From: Stomoxys calcitrans
Lineage: Eukaryota > Arthropoda > Insecta > Diptera > Muscidae
NCBI RefSeq assembly: GCF_963082655.1
Contig: NC_081552.1
Span: 53,473,286-53,537,285 of the forward strand
Length of the DNA: 64,000 bases
Direction of reading: 5' to 3'
Every line of letters starts with the position of its first letter. The stretch's first letter is position 1. Below are positions 23,388 to 34,692 of the stretch, piece after piece. The translations under genes and the position numbers were made by a program. The notes under the pieces are model-generated. The model was given only the letters and a program-made list of their open reading frames with translations, was not told the origin of the DNA and searched no databases.

Positions 23388-23617
23388 CCCTGTGACCATG
23401 CATGGTACCTCGCAAATGTCGCCAGCATTAAGAGAGGACAATCACCACTTCAAATTTTGTCCGGTTCTCGCCAGTATTCGAACGCAGGCGTTCAGCGTCA
23501 TTGGCGGACATAGGCTACAGTGGCACGAATTCGATATCCACATTAGGCGAAGTGTCCTCACCCTAAAATGACATTAGCGAGTTAAAGAAGGCGCAGCTAG
23601 GGGTACGGGTCGGTTAG
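23388..23617 (+). mobile_element. Helitron B 3' end with embedded SINE head
   Basis: It includes, in minus orientation, the tRNA-like SINE head (plus-strand GCCAGTATTCGAACGCAGGC), then GGCACGAATTCGATATCCAC, AGTTAAAGAAGGCGCAGC, and TTAG at 23614-23617 where other copies have CTAG. Only the last ~230 bp is preserved. This is the fourth copy with the same SINE-Helitron junction. Confidence 0.72.
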
Positions 23618-24138
23618 TAAATATATATATATTTCTTAAACAGAGGATAACATTTGCTTTTACAAAAATTAAAAAAACATTTTTTGCGGAAATTAAATTC
23701 AATTTTTTTTTGTTCAATGTTTTCTCTGTGGTTAATATATTTCAAAACATTTAAGGGAAATTTCTTTTACCATCCTATCCCCCAAACACTGTGTCCGTTG
23801 ATCCTTTTGATATATGTATGTTCTCACATTACAAAATTGCTGCAACAGGACCTTTCGATACGCTTGTGTTATTTTCAATATATTCTAATTCCAAGATTTG
23901 CACATTATAAAACCAGCATGACACTATGTGCGAGCATTTGTTTGTGTTTTTCCGTGTGGGTGGGTGGATTGTAAGGGGGTTTCGGGGGGATCGGTATATT
24001 CTGTCTTGGCCAGTCAGTTGAACCTCTTTTCAGCTTCATCAACTTCTGCAGATGACAGAAATAATTTTACTGGCGCGTGTTGGCAATGACAACAGATGCA
24101 TAATTTTTTAGGAACAATATTTGTTTTATTTACTTTTT

Positions 24139-24180
<42 letters not shown>

Positions 24181-24313
24181 TATCTGCTGTTGTTTTACTT
24201 TTTCCACTATGCATTCCCATGGACAGGGTGCCTTAACTACGTCTTAAGAACTCTGGAGAAGTTTAAATGGGTATTGGTTAGCCACCAATGAATAATGTTC
24301 CTATGGGACCAGA
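23618..24313. other. Unique stretch with (GT)n microsatellite
   Basis: AT-rich non-coding DNA. The GT run at 24142-24176 is the only clear structure. A minus-strand frame across it gives a His-Thr repeat and is an artefact of the microsatellite. No gene recognised. Confidence 0.6.
24142..24176. repeat. (GT)n microsatellite
   Basis: About 17 uninterrupted GT dinucleotides between TTTGT and TTTGTATC. Confidence 0.95.
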
Positions 24314-25780
24314 AAACAAGTAAAAGCGTGCTAAGTTCGGCCGGGCCGAATCTTATATACCCTCCACCATGGAGCGTCAGTTCTTTTCCCGGCATCTCTT
24401 CTTAGGCAAAAAAAAGGATATAAGAAAAGATTTGCTCTGCTATTAGAGCGATATCAAGATATGGTCCAGTTTGGACCACAATTAAATTATATGTTGGAGG
24501 CCTGTGTAAAATGTCAGTCAATTCGAATAAGAATTGCGCCCTTTGTAAAATAGAGAGATCGATTTATATGGGAGCTGTATCGGCCTATAGATCGATTCAG
24601 ACCATAATAAACACGTATGTTAATGGTCATAAGAGAATCCGTCGTACAAAATTTCAGGCAAATCGGATAATAATTGCGACCTCTACAGGCTCAAGAAGTC
24701 AAGATCCCAGATCGGTTTATATGGCAGCTATATCAGATTATGAACCGACTTGTACTTTATTTGACATAGTTGTTGAAAGTAACAATAAAAAACGTCTTGC
24801 GAAATTTCAGCCAAATCGGATAGAAATTGAGCCCTCTAGAAGCTCAAGAAGTCAAGTCCCCAGATCTGTTTATATGACAGCTATATCAGGTTATGAACCG
24901 ATTTGAACCATATTTGGCACAGTTGTTGGATATCATAACAAAATACTACGTGCCAAAATTCATTCAAATTGGATAAGAATTGCGCCCTCTAGAGGCTCAA
25001 GAAGTCAAGACCCAAGATCGGTTTATATGACAGCTATATAAGGTTATGGACCGATTTGAACCATACTTGGCACAGTTGTTGGATAACATAGCAAAATACG
25101 TCGTGCAAAATTTCATTCAAATCGGATAAGAATTGCGCCCTCCAGAGGCTCAAGAAGTCAAGACCCAAGATCGGTTTATATGGCAGCTATATCAGGTTAT
25201 GAACCGATTTGAACCACACTTAGCACAAATGTTGGATATAATAACAAAACATGTCGTGCAGAATTTCATTCTGATCGGATAAGAATTGCGCACACTAGAG
25301 GCTCAAGAAGTCAAGACCCAAGATCAGTTTATATGGCAGCTATATCAGGTTATGGACCGATTTGAACTATACTTAGCACAGTTGTTGGATAACATAGCAA
25401 AATACGTCGTGCAAAATTTCATTCAAATCGGATAAGAATTGCGCACTCTAGAGGCTCAAGAAGTCAAGACCCCAGATCGGTTTGTATGGCAGCTATATCA
25501 AAACATGGACCGATATGGCCCATTTACAATACCAACCGACCTACACTAATAAGAAGTATTTGTGCAAAATTTCAAGCGGCTAGCTTTATTCCTTCGGAAG
25601 TTAGCGTGCTTTCGACAGACGGACGGACGGACAGACGGACGGACATGGCTAGATCGACATAAAATTTCACGACGATCAAGAATATATATACTTTATAGGG
25701 TCTCAGACGAATATTTCGAGTAGTTACAATCAGAATGACGAAATTAGTATACCCCCCATCTTATGGTGGAGGGTATAAAA
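24314..25780 (-). mobile_element. HINE-like element, subfamily A1, near complete
   Basis: Both termini are present on the plus strand: AACAAGTAAAAGCGTGCTAA plus the GGCCGGGCC hairpin at left, and TTATGGTGGAGGGTATAAAA at right. In between are GGCATCTCTTCTTAGG, array units of 153-bp register, a GGAC/AGAC run (25612-25646) and CGATCAAGAATATATATACT. It serves as the reference against which the internal deletions in other copies are judged. Reading frames in the array are not genes. Confidence 0.9.
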
Positions 25781-26246
25781 AATACCAAAGGTTGACTTGT
25801 TGAACATTTTCCATGGGGGCCTTACATCACCTCCCAAACTCTCACATCAGTCGGTTTTTTTCTTTTTTTGCTTTCTACCTTAGCACAGCAAATCAAACTC
25901 ATTTTGTTAGCCTGAATGAAAGTGTCGCGGTTCAGCAAAGCTCTTTTTCACTTTGCGCCATGCCTTTATGAATTCGACAGGAAATTCAGTGCATTTAAAC
26001 CCCTTAGAGGGTCCCCGACTGGGTATGTATGTAGTCCAAATGTCCTCAGGATTTTCAATGAATTTGACGTTTGCTTGCTTGAAAGAGGATGGTCCTTTCT
26101 AAAAAAAAAATCTTCGTTATCATTTTCTCTTTCTGCTACCAACTGCTCTTCTGTGTTTTTATGTTGAGTTTGAGTTTCTTGGAGGACACTTGGGTTGTGG
26201 TTGTTGTTGTAAAAGTGCTTGATACGTTTTTGAAGTGCGTATTTTT
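25781..26246. other. Unique non-coding stretch between two HINEs
   Basis: About 470 bp of unique sequence. Short frames exist on both strands but none has recognisable protein features. It lies between a minus-strand and a plus-strand HINE. Confidence 0.5.
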
Positions 26247-27258
26247 TATACCCTCCGCCATAGGATGGGGGGTATACTAATTTCGTCATTCTGTTTGTAA
26301 CTACTCGAAATATTCGTCTGAGACCCCACAGAGTATATATATTCTTGATCGTCGCGACATTTTATGTCGATCTAGCCATGTCCGTCCGTCCGTCTGTCGA
26401 AAGCACGCTAACTTCCGAAGGAGTAAAGCTAGCCGCTTGAAATTTTGCACAAATACTTCTTATTAGTGTAGGTCGGTTGGTATTGTAAATGGGCCATATC
26501 GGTCCATGTTTTGATATAGCTGCCATATAAACCAATCTTGGGTCTTGACTTCTTGAGCCTCTAGAGTGCGCAATTCTTATCCGATTGGGATGAAATTTTG
26601 CACGACGTGTTTTGTTATGATATCCAATAAATGTGCCAAGTATGATTTAAATCGGTTTATAACCTGATATAGCTGCCATATAAACCGATCTTGGGTCTTG
26701 ACTTCTTGAGCCCCTAGAGTGCGCAATTCTTATCCGATTGAAATGAAAATTTGCACGAAGTATTTTGTTTTGATATCCAAAAACCGTGCCAAGTGTGGTT
26801 CAAATCGGTTCATAACCTGAGATAGCTGTCATATAAACTGATCTGGGGACTTGACTTCTTGAGCCTCTAGATGTCACAATTATTATCCGATTTGCCTGAA
26901 ATTTTGCACGACCAATCCTCTAATGACCATTAATATACGTGTTTATTATGATCTGAATCGGTCTATAGCCCGATACAGATCCCATATAAATCGATCTCTC
27001 TATTTTACTTCGTGAGCCCCCAAAGGGTGCAATTCTTATTCGAATTGGCTGACATTTTACACAGGTCTCCAACATATAATTTAATTGTGGTCCAAACCGC
27101 ACCATATCTTGATATCGCTCTAATAGCAGAGCAAATCTTTTCTTATATCCTTTTTTTGCCTAAGAAGAGATGCCGGGAAAGGAACTCGACAAATGCGATC
27201 CATGGTGGAGGGTATATAAGATTCGGCCCGGCCGAACTTAGCACGCTTTTACTTGTTT
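26247..27258 (+). mobile_element. HINE-like element, subfamily A1, short array
   Basis: The 5' end TATACCCTCCGCCATAGGAT follows a T run; the core is CACAGAGTATATATATTCTT and the GTCY run is reduced to four units (26383-26398). Two to three 153-bp units follow, then the full 3' block with the TTCGGCCCGGCCGAA hairpin and CTTTTACTTGTTT. Confidence 0.9.
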
Positions 27259-27560
27259 AACGGTAAATGCGTCAGTTATGGTTTTGATGATGAATCCTTA
27301 AAATGAACTAAGAGAGGCTCCCAAAGAAAAACAAGTATCCATTAGACAAAACAACATTTATTCCTTAAATGTTGCCGTAAATATAAAAAGAATCATTTAA
27401 ATAAGCAAAATTTTCAAAAGGTAATGACTAACAGAAATATTTGAAAAAATTTATTAATTTTAATTTTTTACTTAGAATTTTTTCGTTAACTTTTGATAAC
27501 ATAAAAATTATGAAAAAAGTTATTTTTTAGGAAAAAATATTTGTCTGTTTGCGCTTTCTT
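27259..27560. other. AT-rich non-coding stretch
   Basis: Very AT-rich, with no repeat family or gene that I can identify. Confidence 0.5.
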
Positions 27561-27564
27561 TTTT

Positions 27565-27965
27565 GGACTTAAAATCTTATTGAGGTTCCATTGCAGGATA
27601 TTGCCTCGCTTTAGACCATTGTTTTATGATTTCTATTCAAAGAATAGCATAGCAAAAAATATTTAAAAGTCAGCAAAAGTGTGTTGTTGCCAAAAGCATT
27701 TGGTTATTCCGTATCGCGATTTCAATTTCGACTAAGAAATATTTTTGTGTCAGATATTCTGTCTTTGGCAAATTACACTTCTTCCGTAATACATATGACT
27801 TTGATCATCTGTTGGAAGTTGTATTGATGGCTTCGAACGCTTAGACAACGGAAATGGCTCTCGCTGTTGCTCCGTGTGCACAGGTTCGAATCCCGGCCGG
27901 GCTCCGCCGAATTTTTCATTTTTCAAGTTTTTGCCTGTTAGGGCAAGATCATTAAATTGACTAAC
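27565..27965 (+). mobile_element. Dispersed repeat family D with B-box-like sequence
   Basis: It shares TTTAGACCATYGTT with 30594-30612, a GCGATTTCAATTT..GAC block (inverted) with 30850-30875, GAAGTTGTATTGATGGCTTC (inverted) with 39505-39530, and TTTTTGCCTGTTAGGGC with 39335-39355. At 27883-27893 it has GGTTCGAATCC, a perfect polymerase III B-box, followed by CGGCCGGGCTCC. It is therefore probably a SINE or a composite, but I see no clear A-box, tail or target duplication. Confidence 0.55.
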
Positions 27966-29100
27966 AGCATAACAATAACGGCATTTATATCTGAATCCCA
28001 TATGTTATTTATTGGTCTACGATATCGTTCGGAGGGTTAGGGTCATTTAAGTGTTTATGTTTAATGTACTCCACTCTTAAAAGACTTTATTTGAGTCCGA
28101 TATTCTCATGGGGATTTTGGGAGTGCGAAAGCCCCCAAGGTGTGTAACGTTCCACCTTCGCGGGCCCTGCTTCTTCCGAGTGTGGCTACCTCCTTGCCGC
28201 CGGCCGTGCTCAGTCATGGGGCGGTTCTTACTCATTAGAAGCAGACACGGAATCGTTTTCATATAAGTAAAATAAGGTAGCTCTTTGATTAGGGGATAGA
28301 TGAGAAAAGGGAGATATTAAAATAGGATAGAAACAGAAAATTTTGAATGATGTCTGCAGCATTAGATGTTAATTCGCCGCATCTTCTTAAATTTCTCACC
28401 CAACCTTGTCTAAATTACAATGTTGAGCCACGTAACCATCCTCTACTTGGTGTACTTCACTTTTCGTAAGGAAAACTAAAACTTAATAGTTCATATTGTA
28501 GGTTTGTATTTTACATTAAATCTAATAACAAAGTAACTGGATAAGTTTGGAAACAAAAAAAAAAATCCTGACCGTAAGTAAAATTCAAATTCTTATTTAA
28601 ATTACAAAAATTATCAAATAAAATTATAGAATTAAAAACTTAATAAATGTGATGTAAAAGTTAAAACAAAATGTGTGAAAGAGCGTATACAAAAATGAAA
28701 TATATCACTTGACTCACCAAATTAATCCTTAGTTGTCTCCAGGCCTGATGACTTCGGATATGCAGCCACTTGCTGAGGGTTTGAAATTATGTTATAAAAG
28801 ATATTTCAAAATTGCATAGCTCAATGTGAATTCAAGTGTTTAAAAATGTATGTAACAAAAAGAGTAAATCTAATGAAAAATGTTTGATGTGTCTAAACTA
28901 AGTTCGTATTAAGGAAAAATAGCGCAAAAAGTAGACTTAAGACGATTAAATTAGACGGTTATATTAAATAATAATGGTATGTCTCAGGATGTTTTAAATG
29001 ACGAAAAATGACGTCATAAAAAGATTATTTATAGATGTGTGATTTTAAAATTAATGAGAGAAATCTCTACAATAATGTGTCGTGTAATGTGTCCTTGATT
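27966..29100. other. Non-coding stretch with a GC-rich island
   Basis: AT-rich DNA except for 28095-28260, which is GC-rich (GCGGGCCCTGC, CTTGCCGCCGGCCGTGCTCA). The island has frames on both strands but no protein I recognise, and may be a transposon remnant or a regulatory CpG-containing block. The remainder to 29100 is AT-rich and featureless. Confidence 0.5.
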
Positions 29101-29104
29101 AGTT

Positions 29105-29410
29105 TTCCATGTTTTGAAATATCTTTATATTCAATTAAAGTTTCTATATGGGTCTTCCGAACCCAGGTGGTTCGGAGGAACTTCTGACCTCCAGTCAAAT
29201 TCCAAATGTCTGCTTCCAGTCGAATATCCTTTGAAGCGTCTCGAAGATATCGCAATCAAGAGGAACAAAAATATTGATTCTGGCTTCAAGATATTCCCTT
29301 CTTGCCAATCGGTCCACAAAACAATTGGACAATCGAAAATGCAGGTTTTCCACAACCTCTTCCAGATGGGAAGTCTCTACACAATTGGGAAAAGCGGGGT
29401 CACTACATGG
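29105..29410 (-). pseudogene. Possible C-terminal remnant of a non-LTR retrotransposon
   Basis: On the minus strand, adjoining frames together give a Cys-x7-Cys spacing, an ETSHLEEVVENLHF stretch and FDCPIV, resembling the Cys/His motif that ends many LINE reverse transcriptase proteins. A frame change between the ENLHF and FDCP parts shows it is broken. No reverse transcriptase domain is present upstream (toward 29860). The base composition differs from the AT-rich neighbours. The resemblance is to a general pattern and could be fortuitous. Confidence 0.3.
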
Positions 29411-29875
29411 TCTATAGTTACATTTTCCAATTCACTCACCAAAAAGACTCCGAAAAGATGAATTGAAGATTCCTTGAGCGATATTCTTTAAAATTTTCCA
29501 CTAATAAAAAGCTCGCGGAACACTAAACTAACGGTTTTTAAGTAATACTAATATTTCCGGGTTCACGGTCAACACACAAATTATCAGACCAAATGAAAAT
29601 TCCTGCTGCGACCAAAGCGACTGTCTTTGAGAAGTTTGGAAATTTAAATGAAAATTTCTCTATTCTCATAAAACAAAAGAAACAGAATATGAAGAAACAA
29701 AACCCAATGCTTGCTATGCTTACAAAACCAATTGAACAAGCAATAAATATAAAGAAATTAAGTTCGTTAAAGAAAGTCATAGCCTAGTTAGAAAAACATT
29801 TTTTTCCTTAATCAGAATCCAGAGGTTGGGAACCAACAAAAAAAACGTAGCAATGTCATAGGTGGTGGTTGATGG
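29411..29875. other. Non-coding AT-rich stretch
   Basis: A lysine/asparagine-rich frame at 29593-29787 exists but has no recognisable features. I see nothing else. Confidence 0.45.
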
Positions 29876-30500
29876 GTGGTTGTAAGTGGTGGTATTGACC
29901 GCCAAAAACGTGGTCCCGAGCGTGGGTATCAATTTCGTGCTCTACTCCTCAATACCTTGCATTTGAGTGCCATATTGCCAATGGTCGGTATATTTGTAAG
30001 TCCGATTCCGGGATGTTTTGGGTTGGGGTTGGTCCGCCAGATACTTAGCCCTAAAGAAATATCAGCATCGTGCTCTACTCTCAAAAACTATTTACTTAAA
30101 CCCCATTTTGCCATTGGTTTAAAGGGAGTTAATGGGATGAGACGTCCCCCAAACACTTTGCCCCAAAAATGGATATCAAATTTCCATTTCCCTTCATTTG
30201 AGCTCCATGGTCGGTAAATTTGTCCTCTTTGGGGAATGGGTGGACCCCCAGAAACTTGGTCCCTAATGTGGGTCTCAATTTCGAGCTCTACTTTGAAATA
30301 CCCTTCATTTGAGTATCAATTTTGAGCTCTACTCTGAAATACTCTTAATTTGAGCATGGTCGGTAAATGTGTCCGATTTAGGGGTATTTTGGAGAGTGCT
30401 GTAGTTCCCCAAACATTTAGCCCTGAAAAATATAAGCATCGTGCTCTTCGCTCAAATATCATTTATTTAAACCCCGTTTTGTCATTGGTTTAAGGTTGAA
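29876..30500 (-). mobile_element. Helitron-like family B repeats, minus orientation
   Basis: The reversed unit theme is seen: CATTTGAGTGCCATATTGCC, ATGGTCGGTAAATTTGTCC, CCCCAAACACTTTGCCCC. About five units are present. Neither terminus is recognisable, so this is an internal fragment. Confidence 0.65.
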
Positions 30501-30559
30501 GGTTCTGGGTTTATTAGAAAAATTTTTCAAAATTTTATTTCTTGGAAAATTTTGTCTAA

Positions 30560-30900
30560 ATTTTAATTCATTGAGATTCCATTAAGGATATTGTACGGCT
30601 TTAGACCATCGTTAAATGCTTTCTATCCAAAGAGTAGACGCTGTCAAGCAAAACGGATTTGCAAAAGATTTTTGCGCTTTTTGCTATTGGCATTGTTGAA
30701 TATGTTGGATTTGAATAAGGGAAGTAAGATTTTACTTGCTTTCTATTGCGCTTGTGTATCAAGTCTTCTTATTGAGTCCTGTTCAAATTCAGATATTGGC
30801 ATGTAAAACGCCATGATCCACTTGACATCGTCCGCTGATGATACCTCTTGGTTAAAATTGAAATCGCGATACGGATAGCCAGTCAAATGTACGCATCTTA
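30560..30900. mobile_element. Dispersed repeat family D, rearranged copy
   Basis: It matches 27570-27620 in direct orientation (ATTGAGATTCCATTAAGGAT and GGCTTTAGACCATCGTT) but then carries AAATTGAAATCGCGATACGG in inverted orientation relative to that copy. The copy has therefore been rearranged, or the element has a modular structure. No coding region. Confidence 0.5.
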
Positions 30901-31035
30901 GTGTGAGAACAGAAATACAACAAACATTTAAACACGGGAAATGGCACCCATAATAAACTTACCAACAGAGAGGAAAATTAACTTCAAAGCAGAGCAGACA
31001 CTGAGGCAACTGCCAAAAGCTACAACCATCTTATA

Positions 31036-31273
31036 TTGGGTTGCCCAAAAAGTAATTGCGGATTTTTCATATAGTCGGCGTTGACAAATTTTTTCACAGC
31101 TTGTGACTCTGTAATTGCATTCTTTCTTCTGTCAGTTATCAGCTGTTACTTTTAGCTTGCTTTAGAAAAAAAGTTTAAAAAAAATTATATTTGATTAAAG
31201 TTCATTCTAAGTTTTATTAAAAATGCATTTACTTTCCTTAAAAAAATTCGCAATTACTTTTTGGGCAACCCAA
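31036..31273 (+). mobile_element. Mariner-type MITE, complete
   Basis: Inverted ends TTGGGTTGCCC...GGGCAACCCAA flanked by TA (31034-31035 and 31274-31275). 238 bp. It contains GTCAGTTATCAGCTGTTACT and the shared ATTAAAAATGCATTTACTTT segment. It lies seven bases inside the 5' end of a Helitron B. Confidence 0.94.
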
Positions 31274-31560
31274 TATAAAATTCAATTTGTGTTTGTTTGT
31301 CGGTTTGTTTGTTTGTTCCATATAGACTCACAAACGGCTGAATCGATTACCTTGAAATTTTCACAGATTGTATAGGTAGGTCTGGAAGGAAACATTAGCT
31401 TTATAATTTTTTGATATCGGAAGGGGGGCGGACCCTCCCCCTTACCCCAAAAGTACTACCCAAAAATAAAAATGAACCTATCGGGACAATATGGAATTCA
31501 AATGAAAGGTATTCAAGAGGAGAGTATGAATTTCTTAATAGAAGTTGGGTTCAAGTACCT

Positions 31561-31582
31561 GGGGGGGGGGGGGGGGGGGGGG
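31561..31582 (+). repeat. Poly-G run of 22 within Helitron B
   Basis: Twenty-two consecutive G where other family B copies have four to seven before CCGCCCC. It could form G-quadruplex structures, or may be partly a sequencing or assembly artefact. Confidence 0.9.
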
Positions 31583-33164
31583 CGGCCCCGCCTCAAAACC
31601 TTTAAAACAGGTTTATTTGACGATCATGACAATATGGGAATCAAATGAAAGGTATTCGGGAGTAGATTGCGAATATGGTCAGGAAGTAGGAATGGGCTTT
31701 ATAATTTATTGATAATGGAAGGGGCGGACCCTCCACCCTTACCCTAAAAACACCACCCAAAATCAAAGGTGGACCGATAAGAACAATATTGATATCAAAT
31801 GAAAAGTATGCAGGAGTAGATAAGGAATCTGGCATACAAATTCATGTCGAAGTACAATATATGGAGTCACCCCACCTCCAGAAAAATGCCCAAAATGGAC
31901 ACATTAGTCAATCACGGATATATGGGACTCGGTTTGTTTGTTCCGTATAGACTGAAAAACGGCAAAACTGATTTTCTCGAAATTTTCGCATATTGAGTAG
32001 GTTGGCCTGGAAGGAAACATAGGTTATATAACTTTTCGGTATTGGAAGGGGGTAGATTACGAATATGGTCAGGAAGTAGGAATGGGCTTTATAATTTATT
32101 GATAATGGAAGGGGGCGGACCCTCCCCTTTCCCCAAAAGTACTACCCAAAAATAAAAGTGGACGGGTCGGGACAATATGGGATTCAAATGAAAGGTATTC
32201 AAGAGGAGAGTAATTTCGTAATAAATGTTGGGTTCAAGTACCTGGATGGCCGCCCCAGCTCCAAAACCCCTTAAAATAGGTTTATTTGACGATCATGACA
32301 ATAAGGTATTCAAATGAAAGGAATTCGGGAACATGGTCAGGAAGTAGGAATGGGCTTTATAATTTATTGATAATGGAAGGGGACTGATTTTCTCGAAATT
32401 TTCGCATATTGAGTATGTTGGTCTGTAAGGAAACATAGGTTATATAACATTTCCGTATTGGAAGGGGTTCGGACTTTCCCCATAAAATCAAAAGTGGACC
32501 GATCGTAACAATATAGGTATCAAATGAAAGGTATTGGAGAATAAAATACGAATATGGTATGAGAATTTGAGTCTAAGTGCCCATCGGGCCGCCCCAACCC
32601 TAAAACTCCTCCAAACAGACATAATGGACGTTCATTGCAATATGGGGCTCAAATGAAAGGTATTCGGGAGTAAATTACAAATATGGCATAAAACATTAGG
32701 TCCAAGTAATGGGAGGTCGCCCACCACCAAATACCCCCAAATGGGCATATTAGCCGATCATGGCTATATGGGACTCAAATGAATGGTATTAGGGAGTAGA
32801 TTACGAATATGACATTAAAATTTGAGTTCAAGTATAGGTAGCGCCTTTCCTTCTAAAGATACATCAAATGGGTTATTTGAAAACGATTTTGATTTCCAAT
32901 TTTGGAGCCAAGTGTTTTGAGGTACCCCCTGAAGCACCTTCCAAACTGAACTTCATTTCCTTTGGGAATAAAAAACGAATTTGACATCTATTTTCAGTGC
33001 AAAGTGCCGGTGGCCGCCCCAGCCCCAAAACACCCTCCAAACGGTTCATATTTACCGGCCATGGCAACATGGGGCTCAAATTAAAGGGGTTTGGAAGTGC
33101 ATCACGAATTTGATATCCATATTTGAGTCGAAATGTCTGAGGTGCCATCCCTCCCCCTAAGGAA

Positions 33165-33435
33165 GAACATTACCACCAGGAATTGAGAAATGGCAAATTC
33201 TCACATGAGTGCTTTCCGATTAAAGTTTAAACTCTATGGTAAGGGACCTTTTTTTTATAGCCGAGTCCAAACGGCGCCCCGCAGTGCGACTCCGCTTTGG
33301 GGAAAATTTTTTAAATTACCACGCATGGCATTGTTCCTCGCAAATGTCGCCAACATTAAGAGGAGATAAACACCGCATTGTTCGATGTTCTCGCCAGAAT
33401 TCGAACGCGTTCAGCGTCATAGGCTACAATGACAC
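33165..33435 (-). mobile_element. SINE embedded in Helitron B
   Basis: The minus strand carries GCGTTCGAATTCTGGCGAGA, GAGTCGCACTGCGGGGCGCC and ACTCGGCTATAAAAAAAAGG. The right junction (GACACGAATTCTATATCCGC) and the left (AGGAAGAACATTACCACCAG) match those at 18040-18275, showing common descent within the Helitron. Confidence 0.75.
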
Positions 33436-33534
33436 GAATTCTATATCCGCATTCAGGGCGATATGTCCCCACCCTAAAAAGATATAAGACAGTTAAAGAA
33501 GACGCAGCGGAGCGGGCCCGGTTTGGCTAGTTGT

Positions 33535-33865
33535 ATCATAAAAGCATTTTCGCAAATAATACGATTCAAATGCAACATACCAACGCACGGCCTTGAAGCC
33601 ATCGCACCTAATATGGTTGAAAAGTCTTCTAATCAAAGACGAAACGCCTGCCATATTGGTTCATGTGTGTTGCTATCTTTGGCTTTCCTTTTCCATTTGC
33701 AAACAAAATCTCCGATCATTGAGCTCGTCTCGAAAGAGAAACAAACACAAATTGCGAAATTTAATGACATTCGCCCTAACAGGCATAAACTTGAAAATGG
33801 AAAAAATTTTATTTCCATAGAAAATTTTGTCAAAATTTGATTTCTATTGAGTATTTGTAACTTTT
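33535..33865. mobile_element. Dispersed repeat family D copy
   Basis: It contains ACCAACGCACGGCCTTGAAG, TAATATGGTTGAAAAGTC, TCATTGAGCTCGTCTCGAAA and GACATTCGCCCTAACAGGC, all shared with 39331-39850. The start directly follows the Helitron B terminus at 33530. Long open frames cross it but give no recognisable protein. Confidence 0.55.
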
Positions 33866-34692
33866 CATACCCTCCACCATAGGATGGGGGTATACTAATT
33901 TCGTCATTCTGTTTGTAACACCTCGAAATATGCGTCTGAGATCCCATAAATTATATCTATTCTTGATCGTCATGTCATTTTAAGTCGATCTAGACATGTC
34001 CGTCCGTCTGTCTGTCGAAAGCACGCCGACTTTCGAAGGAAAGGAGTAGTAGCCGCTTGAAATTTTGCACAAATACTTTTTATTAGTGTAGGTCGGTTGG
34101 CATTGTAAATGGGCCAAATCGGTACATGTTTTGAAATAACTGTCATATAAAACGATTTTGGGTCTTGCGCAATTCTCGTCCAATTTGACTAAAATTTTGC
34201 ATGTGGTGTTTTGGTATCACTTCCAACAACTGTGTTAAGTATGATTCAAATCGGTTCATAATCTGGTATAGCTGTCATATAAACCGATAAGCCAATTCTC
34301 ATCCGATTTGGCTGAAATTTTTAATGAGGTGTTTTGTTATAACTTCCAATAACTGTGCTAAGTATGTCGCAAATCGGTACATAACCTGATATAGCTTCCA
34401 TATAAACCGATCTGGGATCTTGACTTCTTGATCCTCTAGAGGGTGCAATTCTCATCCGATTTGGCTGAAATTTTGTGCGTGCAACGGCTTCTCTCATGAC
34501 CTTCAACATACGTGTCTAACATGGTCTGAATCGACCAATAGCTTGATACAGCTCCCATATAAACCAATCTCCCGATTTTGCTTCTTGAGCCCCCCAAAGG
34601 TACAATTCTTATCCGAATGAACTAAAATATTAAACAATGACTTCTACAATGTTCAGCGTTCATTTATGGTCCGAATCGGACTATAACTTGTT
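33866..34692 (+). mobile_element. HINE-like element, subfamily A1 variant, 3' truncated
   Basis: It begins CATACCCTCCACCATAGGAT, with the core CATAAATTATATCTATTCTT, a short GTCY run (about 34000-34018) and array units with GATATAGCTTCCATATAAAC. The last units are shortened. The 3' hairpin is absent; similarity ends at GGACTATAACTTG. It is more diverged from the A1 consensus than neighbouring copies, suggesting greater age. Confidence 0.8.

Larger units (their letters stand above)
31029..33530 (+). mobile_element. Helitron-like family B, full length, with MITE in its 5' end
   Basis: The 5' end is TCTTATA (31029-31035, after an A); it is interrupted by a mariner MITE and continues TAAAATTCAATTTGTGTTTG. 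Rejoined at TA it matches the 5' end of the copy at 16597. The body has about fourteen degenerate units, a partly repeated GGGCTTTATAATTTATTGAT block, an embedded SINE (33165-33435) and the GC-rich end GCAGCGGAGCGGGCCCGG with CTAG at 33527-33530 before T. Confidence 0.82.

Noticed and set aside
24014..24220. 68-codon frame with a His-Thr repeat
   Set aside because: Artefact of the GT microsatellite at 24142-24176.
27883..27893. tRNA gene around the B-box at 27883
   Set aside because: The arms around the loop pair badly and no A-box or acceptor stem was found.
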